A DNA stretch of 64,000 nt from JAJXWB01 sp964634325. GTDB taxonomy: Bacteria > Pseudomonadota > Alphaproteobacteria > Rhizobiales > Beijerinckiaceae. The number at the start of each line of letters is the position of its first letter. The first letter of the stretch is position 1. The translations under genes and the position numbers were made by a program. The notes under the pieces were generated by a model. The model was not told where the DNA came from, searched no databases, and saw nothing but the letters and a program-made list of their open reading frames with translations. Shown here one piece after another: positions 52,293 through 60,038 of this stretch. The stretch is from positions 140,784 to 204,783 of the forward strand of contig CAZWJF010000005.1 in NCBI GenBank assembly GCA_964634325.1, given 5' to 3'.

Positions 52293-52817
52293 TCATTCGT
52301 CGTTTTCGACCGAAAGCTTCTGGAAGCCGGCCATCATGACCGGCTTCTTCGACGAGAGGATGCGCGAGTTGATTCCGCCCCAGGAAATTTCGCCCGACAG
52401 CCGCCCCCATTCGATCTTGGGGCAGCGATTCATCACGACCTGAACGCCTTTCGCCTCGGCGCGCGCAGCGGCCTCGTCGTTGCGGACTGAAAGCTGCATC
52501 CAGATCGTCTTCGGCAGCCAGGGAAGGGCGAGAACCTCGTCGACCACGCGGCCGGCCGCCTCGGAATTGCGGAAGATGTCGACCAGGTCGACGGGCGCCG
52601 GCAAATCCGCGAGCCGTCCGTAGACGGTCTGCCCCAGAATCTCCTTGCCGGCGAGGCCGGGGTTGATGGGGAGGACGCTGTAGCCGCGCCCCAGCAGATA
52701 CTTGAGCACGATGAACGAGGTCCGCGCCTCGTTGGCGGACGCTCCGACGAGCGCGATGGTCTTCGTCGTCTTCAGGATCGAGCGGATATAGGCGTCGGAA
52801 TAGCTGTCGTGGTTCAT
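52293..52817 (-). CDS. CoA-binding protein (YccU type)
   Basis: 174 aa Rossmann domain: TIALVGASANEARTSF, YSVLPINPGLAGKEILG, VDLVDIFRNSEAAGRVVDE, MNRCPKIEW. Similar to E. coli YccU, function unknown. ATG at 52815-52817 starts the conserved MNHDSYSD. Confidence 0.85.
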   Translation of the reverse strand: MNHDSYSDAYIRSILKTTKTIALVGASANEARTSFIVLKYLLGRGYSVLPINPGLAGKEILGQTVYGRLADLPAPVDLVDIFRNSEAAGRVVDEVLALPWLPKTIWMQLSVRNDEAAARAEAKGVQVVMNRCPKIEWGRLSGEISWGGINSRILSSKKPVMMAGFQKLSVENDE

Positions 52818-53143
52818 GGGCGCCGCGCAAATGGGACCGGCACTGTAACTCCGGGGTCGGCGCGCCGGAAGGAGGTCGAGCGAGGAGGACTCGTTCGCAA
52901 ACGCGACGCTCAGGGCTTTGATCACATCCAATGTTTCGTCCCGAAGCCGCTCCGCGCAGCGAAATTCATTGCAAAACTGAATGAGATAGCCGGTAGCTGA
53001 GCCATCAAGACGTTGCAATTACGCAACAATTTGGAACAAGCCGCTGGACACATATGAATATTTGACACTTTCTTGTTCACTCCGGTCGCCGCGCTCTCTA
53101 CGGTCGCAGATGAAAAGAAAAATCGAACGACAGGAGAGGGTTA
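52818..53143. other. Intergenic region of 326 bp before the porin
   Basis: No gene features. The last 130 bases are AT-richer and include TTGACA at 53062-53067 without a clear -10 element, then GGAGAGGG before the porin ATG. A sizeable 5' leader is likely. Confidence 0.5.
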
Positions 53144-54082
53144 ATGTCGTCATTGGTTCGTCACCTGGCGGGAGCGGCTGCGCTCTGCGCCATCGCGCTC
53201 GCGTCAGGCGCCAGCGCGGCTGACCTGCCTTCGCGAAAGGCGCCTGTTCCGATCGCGCCCGCGCCGATCATGACCTGGACCGGGCTCTACGTGGGCCTCA
53301 ATGCAGGCTATGGCTGGAACGCCGATCCGAACACGCAGACCAGCGCTTCCGCAGCATTCGTCAATCCCGCGCTCGCCGGAGCGTTCATCAACGTGCCGTC
53401 CGCATCTCTGGCCGGCGCGAACGCTGTCATTCCGATGTCGCGCGGCGCGTTCCTCGCCGGCGGACAGATCGGCTTCAACTATCAGTTCTCGACGTATGGC
53501 GTCGTGGGCGTGGAGGCGGACCTTCAGGGCCTGTTCGCGAGTGCGAGCAATGGTTCGACGACGACCGCCGTCCCGGTTGCAGCGCCTCCGGGCCCGGCTG
53601 GCCGAATCTATATGTCCAGCATTTCGGCCTCGCAGAAGCTGGACTATCTCGGCACGTTGCGCGCCCGGGTCGGCTTCCTCGCGACGCCATCGGTGCTGCT
53701 CTACGCGACTGTCGGCATGGCCTTTGGGCACGCGGGCGTGAGCGCCTCCGTCACACAGGCGATCACGTCGCCGCCTGGGCCTGCGATCCTGCCGATTTTC
53801 AGCAGTGGAAGCACGTCCGCGACCCGGGTTGGCCTAGCTCTGGGCGCCGGCGGCGAATGGAAATTCGCACGTAACTGGAGCGCCAAGCTGGAGTACCTGT
53901 ATTACGACCTCGGCAGCGTCGCGAACAATCTGGCGCTCGTTCAGGTCGGACCTCCGGGTCCGGGGCTTCAGTTCATCAATACGTTCCAGGCGCGCACTCG
54001 CCTGAACGGACATGTGGTCCGCGCCGGCCTGAACTACCACTTCAACTGCTGCGCAGCGGTGCCGGTGGTCGCAAAGTACTGA
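53144..54082 (+). CDS. Outer-membrane beta-barrel protein (Omp25/31 type)
   Basis: 312 aa. Signal peptide MSSLVRHLAG...GASAAD, then the family start (PIMTWTGLYVGLNAGYGWN) and alternating strands (AGGQIGFNYQFSTYGVVGVEADLQG, YATVGMAFGHAGVS, GAGGEWKFARNWSAKLEYLYYDLG), ending in HVVRAGLNYHF. Three loops carry PPGP. Typical abundant porin-like protein of Rhizobiales; GGAGAGGG ribosome site and terminator fit strong expression. Confidence 0.9.
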   Translation: MSSLVRHLAGAAALCAIALASGASAADLPSRKAPVPIAPAPIMTWTGLYVGLNAGYGWNADPNTQTSASAAFVNPALAGAFINVPSASLAGANAVIPMSRGAFLAGGQIGFNYQFSTYGVVGVEADLQGLFASASNGSTTTAVPVAAPPGPAGRIYMSSISASQKLDYLGTLRARVGFLATPSVLLYATVGMAFGHAGVSASVTQAITSPPGPAILPIFSSGSTSATRVGLALGAGGEWKFARNWSAKLEYLYYDLGSVANNLALVQVGPPGPGLQFINTFQARTRLNGHVVRAGLNYHFNCCAAVPVVAKY

Positions 54083-54101
54083 ACCCAATGCTGATCTAAT
54101 G

Positions 54102-54128
54102 AAAACCCGGCTTCGCGCCGGGTTTTCT
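54102..54128 (+). terminator. Rho-independent terminator after the porin gene
   Basis: AAAACCCGGC-TTCGC-GCCGGGTTTT followed by CTT; perfect 10-bp stem 20 bases past the stop. Confidence 0.88.
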
Positions 54129-54162
54129 TATGCGCGCGACAAACGCGGGCGCTACCAGCCGC

Positions 54163-54954
54163 TCACCCGCCGCGCTGGATCGTCGAAACGATCCGCCACC
54201 GTCCGCCCTCCTTGCCGAAGCAGACGGCGGCCGGCGTCAGTTCGTCGAGACCGAGGGCGTCGGTGAAGCCGATCGAGCCGTCAGGCAGGCCGATCGCGTT
54301 CCATCCCGACGGCGTATTGGCGGTGAGGTCGGTGACGATCGGAGCGAGATCGCGCGGATCGAGACGCGAAATCTGCGGGGCGTCCGGGCCAGGCCGCGCG
54401 CGCAGCCCGATCAGGACCGACGCGACGCGCAAGTTTTCCGGCTCGACGCCGGCCGCCTTGGCGGCGGCCGCGGCCTTGGCCCGGTCGATCCGGGGCAGGG
54501 CCGGCGCACACACCTCGCCCTTGGCGTCGGGATTGGCCCCCAAACCGCCGACCGCCAGATCGGCGGCGAGAATGGCGAACATGGTCTCGTTCTGTGCGGC
54601 TTCCGGCATGTCGGGCGACGGCTTGCCCTCGCAACAGAAGGCGAGCCGCATGCGTTCGATCGGCCTTCCCTTGCCCAAAGCCTTGGCTTTGCCCGGCGCG
54701 CAAGGCTTGAGCGGGCTCGCCGAACATTCGAGCGCGACGAACTTTTCCGACAGGATGGACGACAGCGTGGTTGCGTCGCGCGCCTCGACGATCGCCCGCA
54801 GGCTCTTCACCACGGCGGCGAGCTCCGCATCGTCTTCCGCCGACCGGTCGTATGAAGCGGCGACAGGCGCATAGGGCTTGCCCGCAGGCTGCTGGGCGAG
54901 GGCGGCCCCGTACGCCGCGGCCCAGACAACCGCGATCGCGATCAGACGACGCAT
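54163..54954 (-). CDS. Exported hypothetical protein, possible SH3-like domain
   Basis: 263 aa with signal peptide MRRLIAIAVVWAAAYGAALAQ. N-terminal half carries a Cys-rich patch (ECSASPLKPCA, FCCEG); the end (RVASVLIGLRARPGPDAPQI...GWNAIGLPDGSIGFTD) resembles bacterial SH3 repeats. Function unknown. In an operon-like position downstream of an enoyl-CoA hydratase. Confidence 0.7.
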   Translation of the reverse strand: MRRLIAIAVVWAAAYGAALAQQPAGKPYAPVAASYDRSAEDDAELAAVVKSLRAIVEARDATTLSSILSEKFVALECSASPLKPCAPGKAKALGKGRPIERMRLAFCCEGKPSPDMPEAAQNETMFAILAADLAVGGLGANPDAKGEVCAPALPRIDRAKAAAAAKAAGVEPENLRVASVLIGLRARPGPDAPQISRLDPRDLAPIVTDLTANTPSGWNAIGLPDGSIGFTDALGLDELTPAAVCFGKEGGRWRIVSTIQRGG

Positions 54955-54964
54955 CGCGGCCTCC

Positions 54965-55789
54965 TCAACGATCCTGCCAGGTCGGCGTCCGCTTTTCGAC
55001 GAACGCGGAAATGCCTTCGTCGCTGTCGCGCGCCAGCAGATTTTCGACCATCGTGCGGCTGGCGCAATCATAGGCGTCCGCCAGCTTCATCTCCGCCTGC
55101 TCGTAGAAGGCGCGCTTGCCGATCCTGACGGTCAGCGCCGATTTCGAAGCGATCCGCGCCGCGAGCGAGAGCGCCCCGTCGAGCGCGGCGCCGGCGTCGA
55201 CCACGCGATTGACCAGCCCGAAGCGCGCAGCGTCCTCGGCGCTGTACATGTCGCCCGACAGCAGCATCTCCATCGCGTGCTTGCGCGAGACGTTGCGGGT
55301 CAGCGCCACCATCGGCGTCGAACAGAAAAGCCCGATATTGACGCCAGGCGTGCAGAAGCGCGCGTCGGCCCCGGCGATCGCCAGATCGCAGGTCGCGACC
55401 AGCTGACAGCCGGCTGCGGACGCGATTCCCTCGACAGCCGCGATGACGGGCTGGGGCAGGGCGACGATCAGCTGCATCATCGCCGCGCAGCGCGCCATGG
55501 TCTCCTCGAAGAACGCGCGGCCCTTGTCGGCCTGCTGGCGCGCGGCGGTGATCTCCTTCAAGTCGTGGCCGGACGAGAAGGCAGGCCCCTCCGCCGCCAG
55601 CACGACGGCCTTCGCCGAACGATCCCCGGCGATTGCGCCGAACGCCTCCGACAGCGCGGCGAGCATGGCCATCGACAAGGCGTTGCGCGCCTGCGGACGC
55701 GCCAGCGTCAGAACGCAAACGCCGTCGGCGCGCGTCTCGCGGCGCAGCAGCGGCGGGGCAGGGTCGGCGAGAGTGGCGGCGCTGGTCAT
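54965..55789 (-). CDS. Enoyl-CoA hydratase/isomerase family protein
   Basis: 274 aa crotonase. RPQARNALSMAM, oxyanion FSSGHDLKE, GIASAAGCQLVATCDLAIA. At the usual second acidic catalytic position it reads NIGLFCSTPMVAL, similar to the ECHDC3 subgroup rather than classic hydratases, so the reaction is uncertain. ATG 55787-55789. Confidence 0.86.
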   Translation of the reverse strand: MTSAATLADPAPPLLRRETRADGVCVLTLARPQARNALSMAMLAALSEAFGAIAGDRSAKAVVLAAEGPAFSSGHDLKEITAARQQADKGRAFFEETMARCAAMMQLIVALPQPVIAAVEGIASAAGCQLVATCDLAIAGADARFCTPGVNIGLFCSTPMVALTRNVSRKHAMEMLLSGDMYSAEDAARFGLVNRVVDAGAALDGALSLAARIASKSALTVRIGKRAFYEQAEMKLADAYDCASRTMVENLLARDSDEGISAFVEKRTPTWQDR

Positions 55790-55830
55790 GGCGGCACAAT
55801 CTCGCGCTTTCTCGACGCAGGCAAGGCGGC

Positions 55831-56862
55831 CTAGTTTTCGATTCGTCCGCCTGCTTTCATCCATGCGTCGAGGTCGCCCTGCATGTGACGGGCCGTCGCG
55901 ACGCCCGCCTTTTGCGCCGCCTGCACGGCCATGGCGGAGCGCTCGCCGTAGGCGCAATAAAAGACGAGGCGCTTGTTGTCGGCCAGCGCCCGCAGGAACC
56001 CGCCGCGCTCGAGGCTCTCCTCCAATTCGGCGTAGGGCGCGTGAACCGATCCCGCGATTTGTCCCCGCCGCGCGCGTTCGGCGGGTTCTCGCAGATCGAT
56101 CAGCGCGACATCGTCTCGTCCGACCAATGCGCTCGTTTCGGCCGGAGACAGAGCCCATCCGCGCGCCGCGACCTCCTCCTGCGCCAGCCCAATGCGCATG
56201 TTCGCCGGTACGGCGATGTCCATCATCTTCGGGTTCGGCAGGTTCAGGTTGCGCATCAGATCGACGTAGGCCTCGGCCGACTTGACCTGGAGGCGGGGGT
56301 TGTAGGCGCGCTCCTCCGCGATCGTGCTGACCGTGTCGCCCTTGTAGTCGTGGGCCGGGTAGACGAGCGTCGCGTCGGGCAGTTTCAGGAGCCGGTTGAA
56401 GATCGAATCGTATTGCTGGCGCGCGTCGCCGTTCTGGAAATCGGTCCGGCCGGTGCCCCGGATCAGCAAAGTGTCGCCCGTAAACACCCGGTCCGCCATC
56501 GCGAACGAATAGGAATCGTCCGTATGGCCGGGCGTGTAGACGACGTCGAGCGAAATGCCCTCGATGGTGAGCTTGTCGCCGTCGCCGAACCGCATGGAGA
56601 CGACATCGGCCTTCGATTGTTCGCCCATCACGGTCACACATTGCGTCCGGTCGCGCAGCGCGCCGAGCCCGGTGATGTGGTCGGCGTGCAAATGGGTGTC
56701 GACCGCCTTCACGAGCCGTAGATCGAGCTCGCGCAGCAACTGGATGTAACGGTCGACCTTCTCGAGCACCGGATCGATAATCAGCGCTTCGCCGCCGGGT
56801 CGACTGGCCAGAACGTAGGAATAGGTGGAGGACACGCTGTCGAACAACTGCCGAAAAATCAT
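55831..56862 (-). CDS. Persulfide dioxygenase-rhodanese fusion
   Basis: 343 aa. N-terminal metallo-beta-lactamase domain of the ETHE1 type: THLHADH with His57, His59, Asp61, His62, then TPGHTDDSYSF and FTGDTLLI, YPAHDYKG. The C-terminal rhodanese domain (about 240-343) has the catalytic Cys303 in VFYCAYGERSAM. Together they oxidise glutathione persulfide to sulfite and move sulfane sulfur, a step of sulfide detoxification. No sqr or sulfide regulator is adjacent. Confidence 0.92.
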   Translation of the reverse strand: MIFRQLFDSVSSTYSYVLASRPGGEALIIDPVLEKVDRYIQLLRELDLRLVKAVDTHLHADHITGLGALRDRTQCVTVMGEQSKADVVSMRFGDGDKLTIEGISLDVVYTPGHTDDSYSFAMADRVFTGDTLLIRGTGRTDFQNGDARQQYDSIFNRLLKLPDATLVYPAHDYKGDTVSTIAEERAYNPRLQVKSAEAYVDLMRNLNLPNPKMMDIAVPANMRIGLAQEEVAARGWALSPAETSALVGRDDVALIDLREPAERARRGQIAGSVHAPYAELEESLERGGFLRALADNKRLVFYCAYGERSAMAVQAAQKAGVATARHMQGDLDAWMKAGGRIEN

Positions 56863-56999
56863 CGGATCGTCCCGGTTTTACAGTGGATTGAAGCCACATA
56901 TAGGAAGCCTGCGGCCGCAACCTATGTCTGGCGGCCGATTTGTCGCAGCGCGCGCGATCGAGCGCCCGCGCTAATAGATTCGCGCCCTCGGACTGGAGA

Positions 57000-57740
57000 A
57001 TGACGCTGTCTCTTCGCTTCCTGCTGATTCTCGCCGGCTTCGCCGCGCTGGGCGTCCTGCTGTACATGGGGATCGTCCGGGGGACGCCGGCGGTGATCGC
57101 TTACGTGCTGCTGGGCTGGATCGTATCGCTCTGCCTGCACGAATCCGCGCATGCGCTCGCCGCCTGGATCGGCGGCGATCGATCCGTCGAGACGAAGGGC
57201 TATCTGACGCTCGATCCCATGGCCTATGCGCAACCTGCGTTGACCTTCGGCCTGCCGGTCCTGTTTCTGCTGCTGGGCGGCATCGGCCTGCCGGGCGGGG
57301 CGATCTACGTCGACCGGCGTCTGCTGCGCAGCCGGTGGTGGGACAGCCTCGTCTCGGCGGGCGGGCCGCTCGCCAATCTCGCCTGCCTCGTCGCGCTGGC
57401 CGCGCCGTTCTATTTCGATCTGCCGATGCGGGGCGGCGCGGACGCCTTCTGGAGCGCCACGGGCTTTCTCGCCTATCTCCAGGCGACCGCCATCGTCCTG
57501 AACCTGCTGCCGATCCCCGGTTTCGACGGCTTCGGAATCATCCGGCCGCACCTGCCATACGATATGCAGGCGCAAGCGGACCGGATCGGCGCAGTGATGG
57601 GCGTCATGCTTCTCGCGCTGTTCTTCGTGCCGCAGTTCGGAACCGCCATCCGCAACGCGAGCGTCAAACTGACGGATGTCGCAGGCGTCGAGCGCTACTA
57701 CGTCGGCAAAGGCTACGCGATGTTTCGCCTGTCGATCTAA
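57000..57740 (+). CDS. Membrane zinc metalloprotease, M50-like
   Basis: 246 aa. Zinc motif HESAH (His47-His51) in a helix, a NLLPIPGFDGFG segment at about 175 which supplies the third ligand, and about five membrane helices. Site-2-type proteases of this small size have no PDZ domain and unknown substrates. ATG at 57000 follows CTGGAGA. Confidence 0.87.
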   Translation: MTLSLRFLLILAGFAALGVLLYMGIVRGTPAVIAYVLLGWIVSLCLHESAHALAAWIGGDRSVETKGYLTLDPMAYAQPALTFGLPVLFLLLGGIGLPGGAIYVDRRLLRSRWWDSLVSAGGPLANLACLVALAAPFYFDLPMRGGADAFWSATGFLAYLQATAIVLNLLPIPGFDGFGIIRPHLPYDMQAQADRIGAVMGVMLLALFFVPQFGTAIRNASVKLTDVAGVERYYVGKGYAMFRLSI

Positions 57741-57803
57741 GAAACAACATCAATATATATCTATAACTATCAGATAAATCGCAAATAATTCTCTTTCACA
57801 AAA
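57741..57803. other. AT-rich spacer between convergent genes
   Basis: 63 bp with only about a quarter GC (ATCAATATATATCTATAACT), unlike anything else in the window. No hairpin with a run of T was found. Confidence 0.7.
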
Positions 57804-58268
57804 TCATTGGAGCCCTTCCAGTTTCACGTTCACAGTCTGGCCTTCCCGGCTTGCGTCGTAGGTCACGTCGCGCACGCCGATACCCCACGACGTCATGAGC
57901 ACCATGCGCGCGCGGCAGGAGATTTTCTTGGCCGCCTCGTCCGATTTCACGGTCTCGATGCTCTCCAGCACGAACCGGCCGGCCTTGTAGGCCCGCTCCA
58001 GATCCGCCACGGCTTCATTGGCGGCCTTCACGCGCTGCGCCTCGTCGCTGGGATCGAGGTTCTGCTCTTTCAGGACGCGGTTCAGCGCCGCGACGCTGCC
58101 ACGCTGCAACAAGGCGTTGGACGCGGCGTTGGGATATTGCGTACGCGCGGCCTCGACGACCTTCTGGACCACGGCGTCGCCGTCGCAGGCGATGTCTTCG
58201 CCGCGACAGCCCGCCAAGGCCAAAGCGAGGCCCAACGCGCCGATCAAGGGTCTGAATGCTGAGGTCAT
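57804..58268 (-). CDS. Putative lipoprotein
   Basis: 154 aa. Lipobox ALAGC at about residue 20 after the short leader MTSAFRPLIGALGLALALAGC. The mature part is acidic-helical (QKVVEAARTQYPNAASNALL...VADLERAYKAG) with further Cys at CRARM. No recognised domain. ATG 58266-58268 gives the leader; a start seven codons upstream is possible. Confidence 0.7.
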   Translation of the reverse strand: MTSAFRPLIGALGLALALAGCRGEDIACDGDAVVQKVVEAARTQYPNAASNALLQRGSVAALNRVLKEQNLDPSDEAQRVKAANEAVADLERAYKAGRFVLESIETVKSDEAAKKISCRARMVLMTSWGIGVRDVTYDASREGQTVNVKLEGLQ

Positions 58269-58408
58269 ACGTCCGTTCGGCCGAGTCACGAGCTGAGCCT
58301 GATTTAGCGGCAGCCCCGACGTCCGGCAAATACGGCGCTCACGCGCAGGTGGACATTCGGGCGCGCATTCCCTCGAATACCGCGAATCTGAAACGGCGAG
58401 GAACCCGA

Positions 58409-58843
58409 ATGAGCAGAGGCGGCGCGCTCCCAGGCCCAGAACAATTGATGAGGCTGCTGGAAAAGGAATTCCCGCAGAGTTTCACCGGCCCCTCGGCGAT
58501 GACGATCGAACGCGCCGAGCCGATGATCGCCCGCGTGCGCCTGCCGTTTCACGATCGGCATCTGCGGCCGGGCGGCACCATCGCGGGTCCGGCGATGTTC
58601 GGCCTGGCCGATTGCGCCCTCTACATCGCCGTTCTCGCCTCGATCGGCTGGGTTCCGATGGCGGTGACCACCAATCTGTCGATCAATTTTCTCTCGAAGC
58701 CTGCGCCCGGCGATGTTCTGGCGGATTGCCGATTGTTGAAACTCGGCAAGAAGCTCGCCGTCGGCGAAGTCTACATCCACTCGGACGGCCGCGACGACGC
58801 GGTCGCTCACGCGGTCGGAACATATTCGATACCTCCGCGATGA
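58409..58843 (+). CDS. PaaI-type thioesterase
   Basis: 144 aa hot-dog fold. HDRHLRPGGTIAGPAMFGLADCALYIAVLA and the NLSINFLSKPAPGD segment. Acts on acyl- or aryl-CoA esters, substrate open. Starts at ATG 58409 after AACGGCGAGGAA. Confidence 0.85.
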   Translation: MSRGGALPGPEQLMRLLEKEFPQSFTGPSAMTIERAEPMIARVRLPFHDRHLRPGGTIAGPAMFGLADCALYIAVLASIGWVPMAVTTNLSINFLSKPAPGDVLADCRLLKLGKKLAVGEVYIHSDGRDDAVAHAVGTYSIPPR

Positions 58844-58957
58844 ATCGCGGAGCGTTCGGCGAGGTTGACACTCCGCATGGCGGGCGCGATGCTCGCCGCC
58901 CAAAGCGAGAAGCGACAAACGCTTCAAACGTCTAGCGCATCAGAGGGAGCGTTTTCC

Positions 58958-59929
58958 ATGGGAGTTTTCGACTGGAGGCGGACCGCGCGCGCAAGCGCGG
59001 CGGCCGTCGTGTTCGGCGCAAGCATGCTGTCGGCCGGCGCGGTTCGCGCCGAGCAATTCATCAACATCCTGACGGGCGGCACATCGGGCGTCTATTACCC
59101 GCTCGGGGTCGCGATCTCGAAAATCTATTCCGAGAAAATGCAGGGCGTCCGCCCGTCCGTGCAGGCGACCAAGGCTTCGGTCGAGAACCTGAACCTGATC
59201 CAGCAGGGCAAGGGCGAACTCGCCTTCACGCTCGGCGACAGCCTCGCGGACGCCTGGAAAGGCGTCGAAGAGGCGGGCTTCAAGAAGCCGCTCGACCAAC
59301 TGCGCGGCGTCGCCGGCATTTACGCCAATTACATTCAGGTCGTGGCGTCCAGGGAATCCGGCATCAAGACGCTCGCCGATCTCAAGGGCAAGCGGTTGTC
59401 GGTCGGAGCGCCAAAGTCCGGCACCGAGCTGAACGCCCGCGCGATCCTCAAGGCCGCCGGCATCGATTACAAGGACCTCGGCAAGATCGAGTATCTGCCC
59501 TTCGGCGAATCCGTCGAACTCATCAAGAACCGCCAGCTCGACGCGACGTTGCAATCGGCCGGCCTCGGCGTCGCCTCGATCCGCGACCTCGCCAATTCCG
59601 TGCCGATCACGGTGGTCGAAATCCCGACCGCGATCGTCGACAAGGTCGGGCCGCCCTACGTGAAAGTGACGATCCCCAAGGGCACCTACGAAGGGCAGGA
59701 GGGCGACGTGCCGACCGCCGCCGTGCAGAACTACCTCGTGACCAACGCCAAGGTTCCCGACGACGTCGTCTACGGCATGACCAAGGCGATCTTCGATTCG
59801 CTGCCGGACCTGCAGGCTGCGCACGCCGCCGCCAAGGCGATCAAGCTCGAAGGCGCGCTGGTCGGCATGCCGGTGCCGTTGCATCCAGGCGCGGCGAAGT
59901 TCTTCAAGGAAAAGGGCGTCTTGAAGTAA
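58958..59929 (+). CDS. TAXI-family TRAP solute-binding protein
   Basis: 323 aa, exported (signal up to VRAEQF). TGGTSGVYYPLGVAISKIYSE, the TAXI family signature, and the Gly-rich GAPKSGTELNARAILKAAGI. Binds a small acid in the periplasm and feeds the fused permease encoded 109 bases downstream. Ligand unknown. Confidence 0.92.
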   Translation: MGVFDWRRTARASAAAVVFGASMLSAGAVRAEQFINILTGGTSGVYYPLGVAISKIYSEKMQGVRPSVQATKASVENLNLIQQGKGELAFTLGDSLADAWKGVEEAGFKKPLDQLRGVAGIYANYIQVVASRESGIKTLADLKGKRLSVGAPKSGTELNARAILKAAGIDYKDLGKIEYLPFGESVELIKNRQLDATLQSAGLGVASIRDLANSVPITVVEIPTAIVDKVGPPYVKVTIPKGTYEGQEGDVPTAAVQNYLVTNAKVPDDVVYGMTKAIFDSLPDLQAAHAAAKAIKLEGALVGMPVPLHPGAAKFFKEKGVLK

Positions 59930-59983
59930 TCCGCCGATCCCGCAAGGGGCTGCGCTTCTTGCACGCCGGATCAGCGCATCATG

Positions 59984-60006
59984 GCGCCGGCCGCTCGGGC
60001 CGGCGC
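59984..60006 (+). other. Stem-loop between binding protein and permease genes
   Basis: GCGCCGGCC-GCTCG-GGCCGGCGC: perfect 9-bp stem, no T-run. In transport operons such a hairpin protects the upstream message, so the binding protein can be made in excess. Confidence 0.55.
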
Positions 60007-60038
60007 GAATTCGTCTCCCGCCATCGGACAAACTCGCC

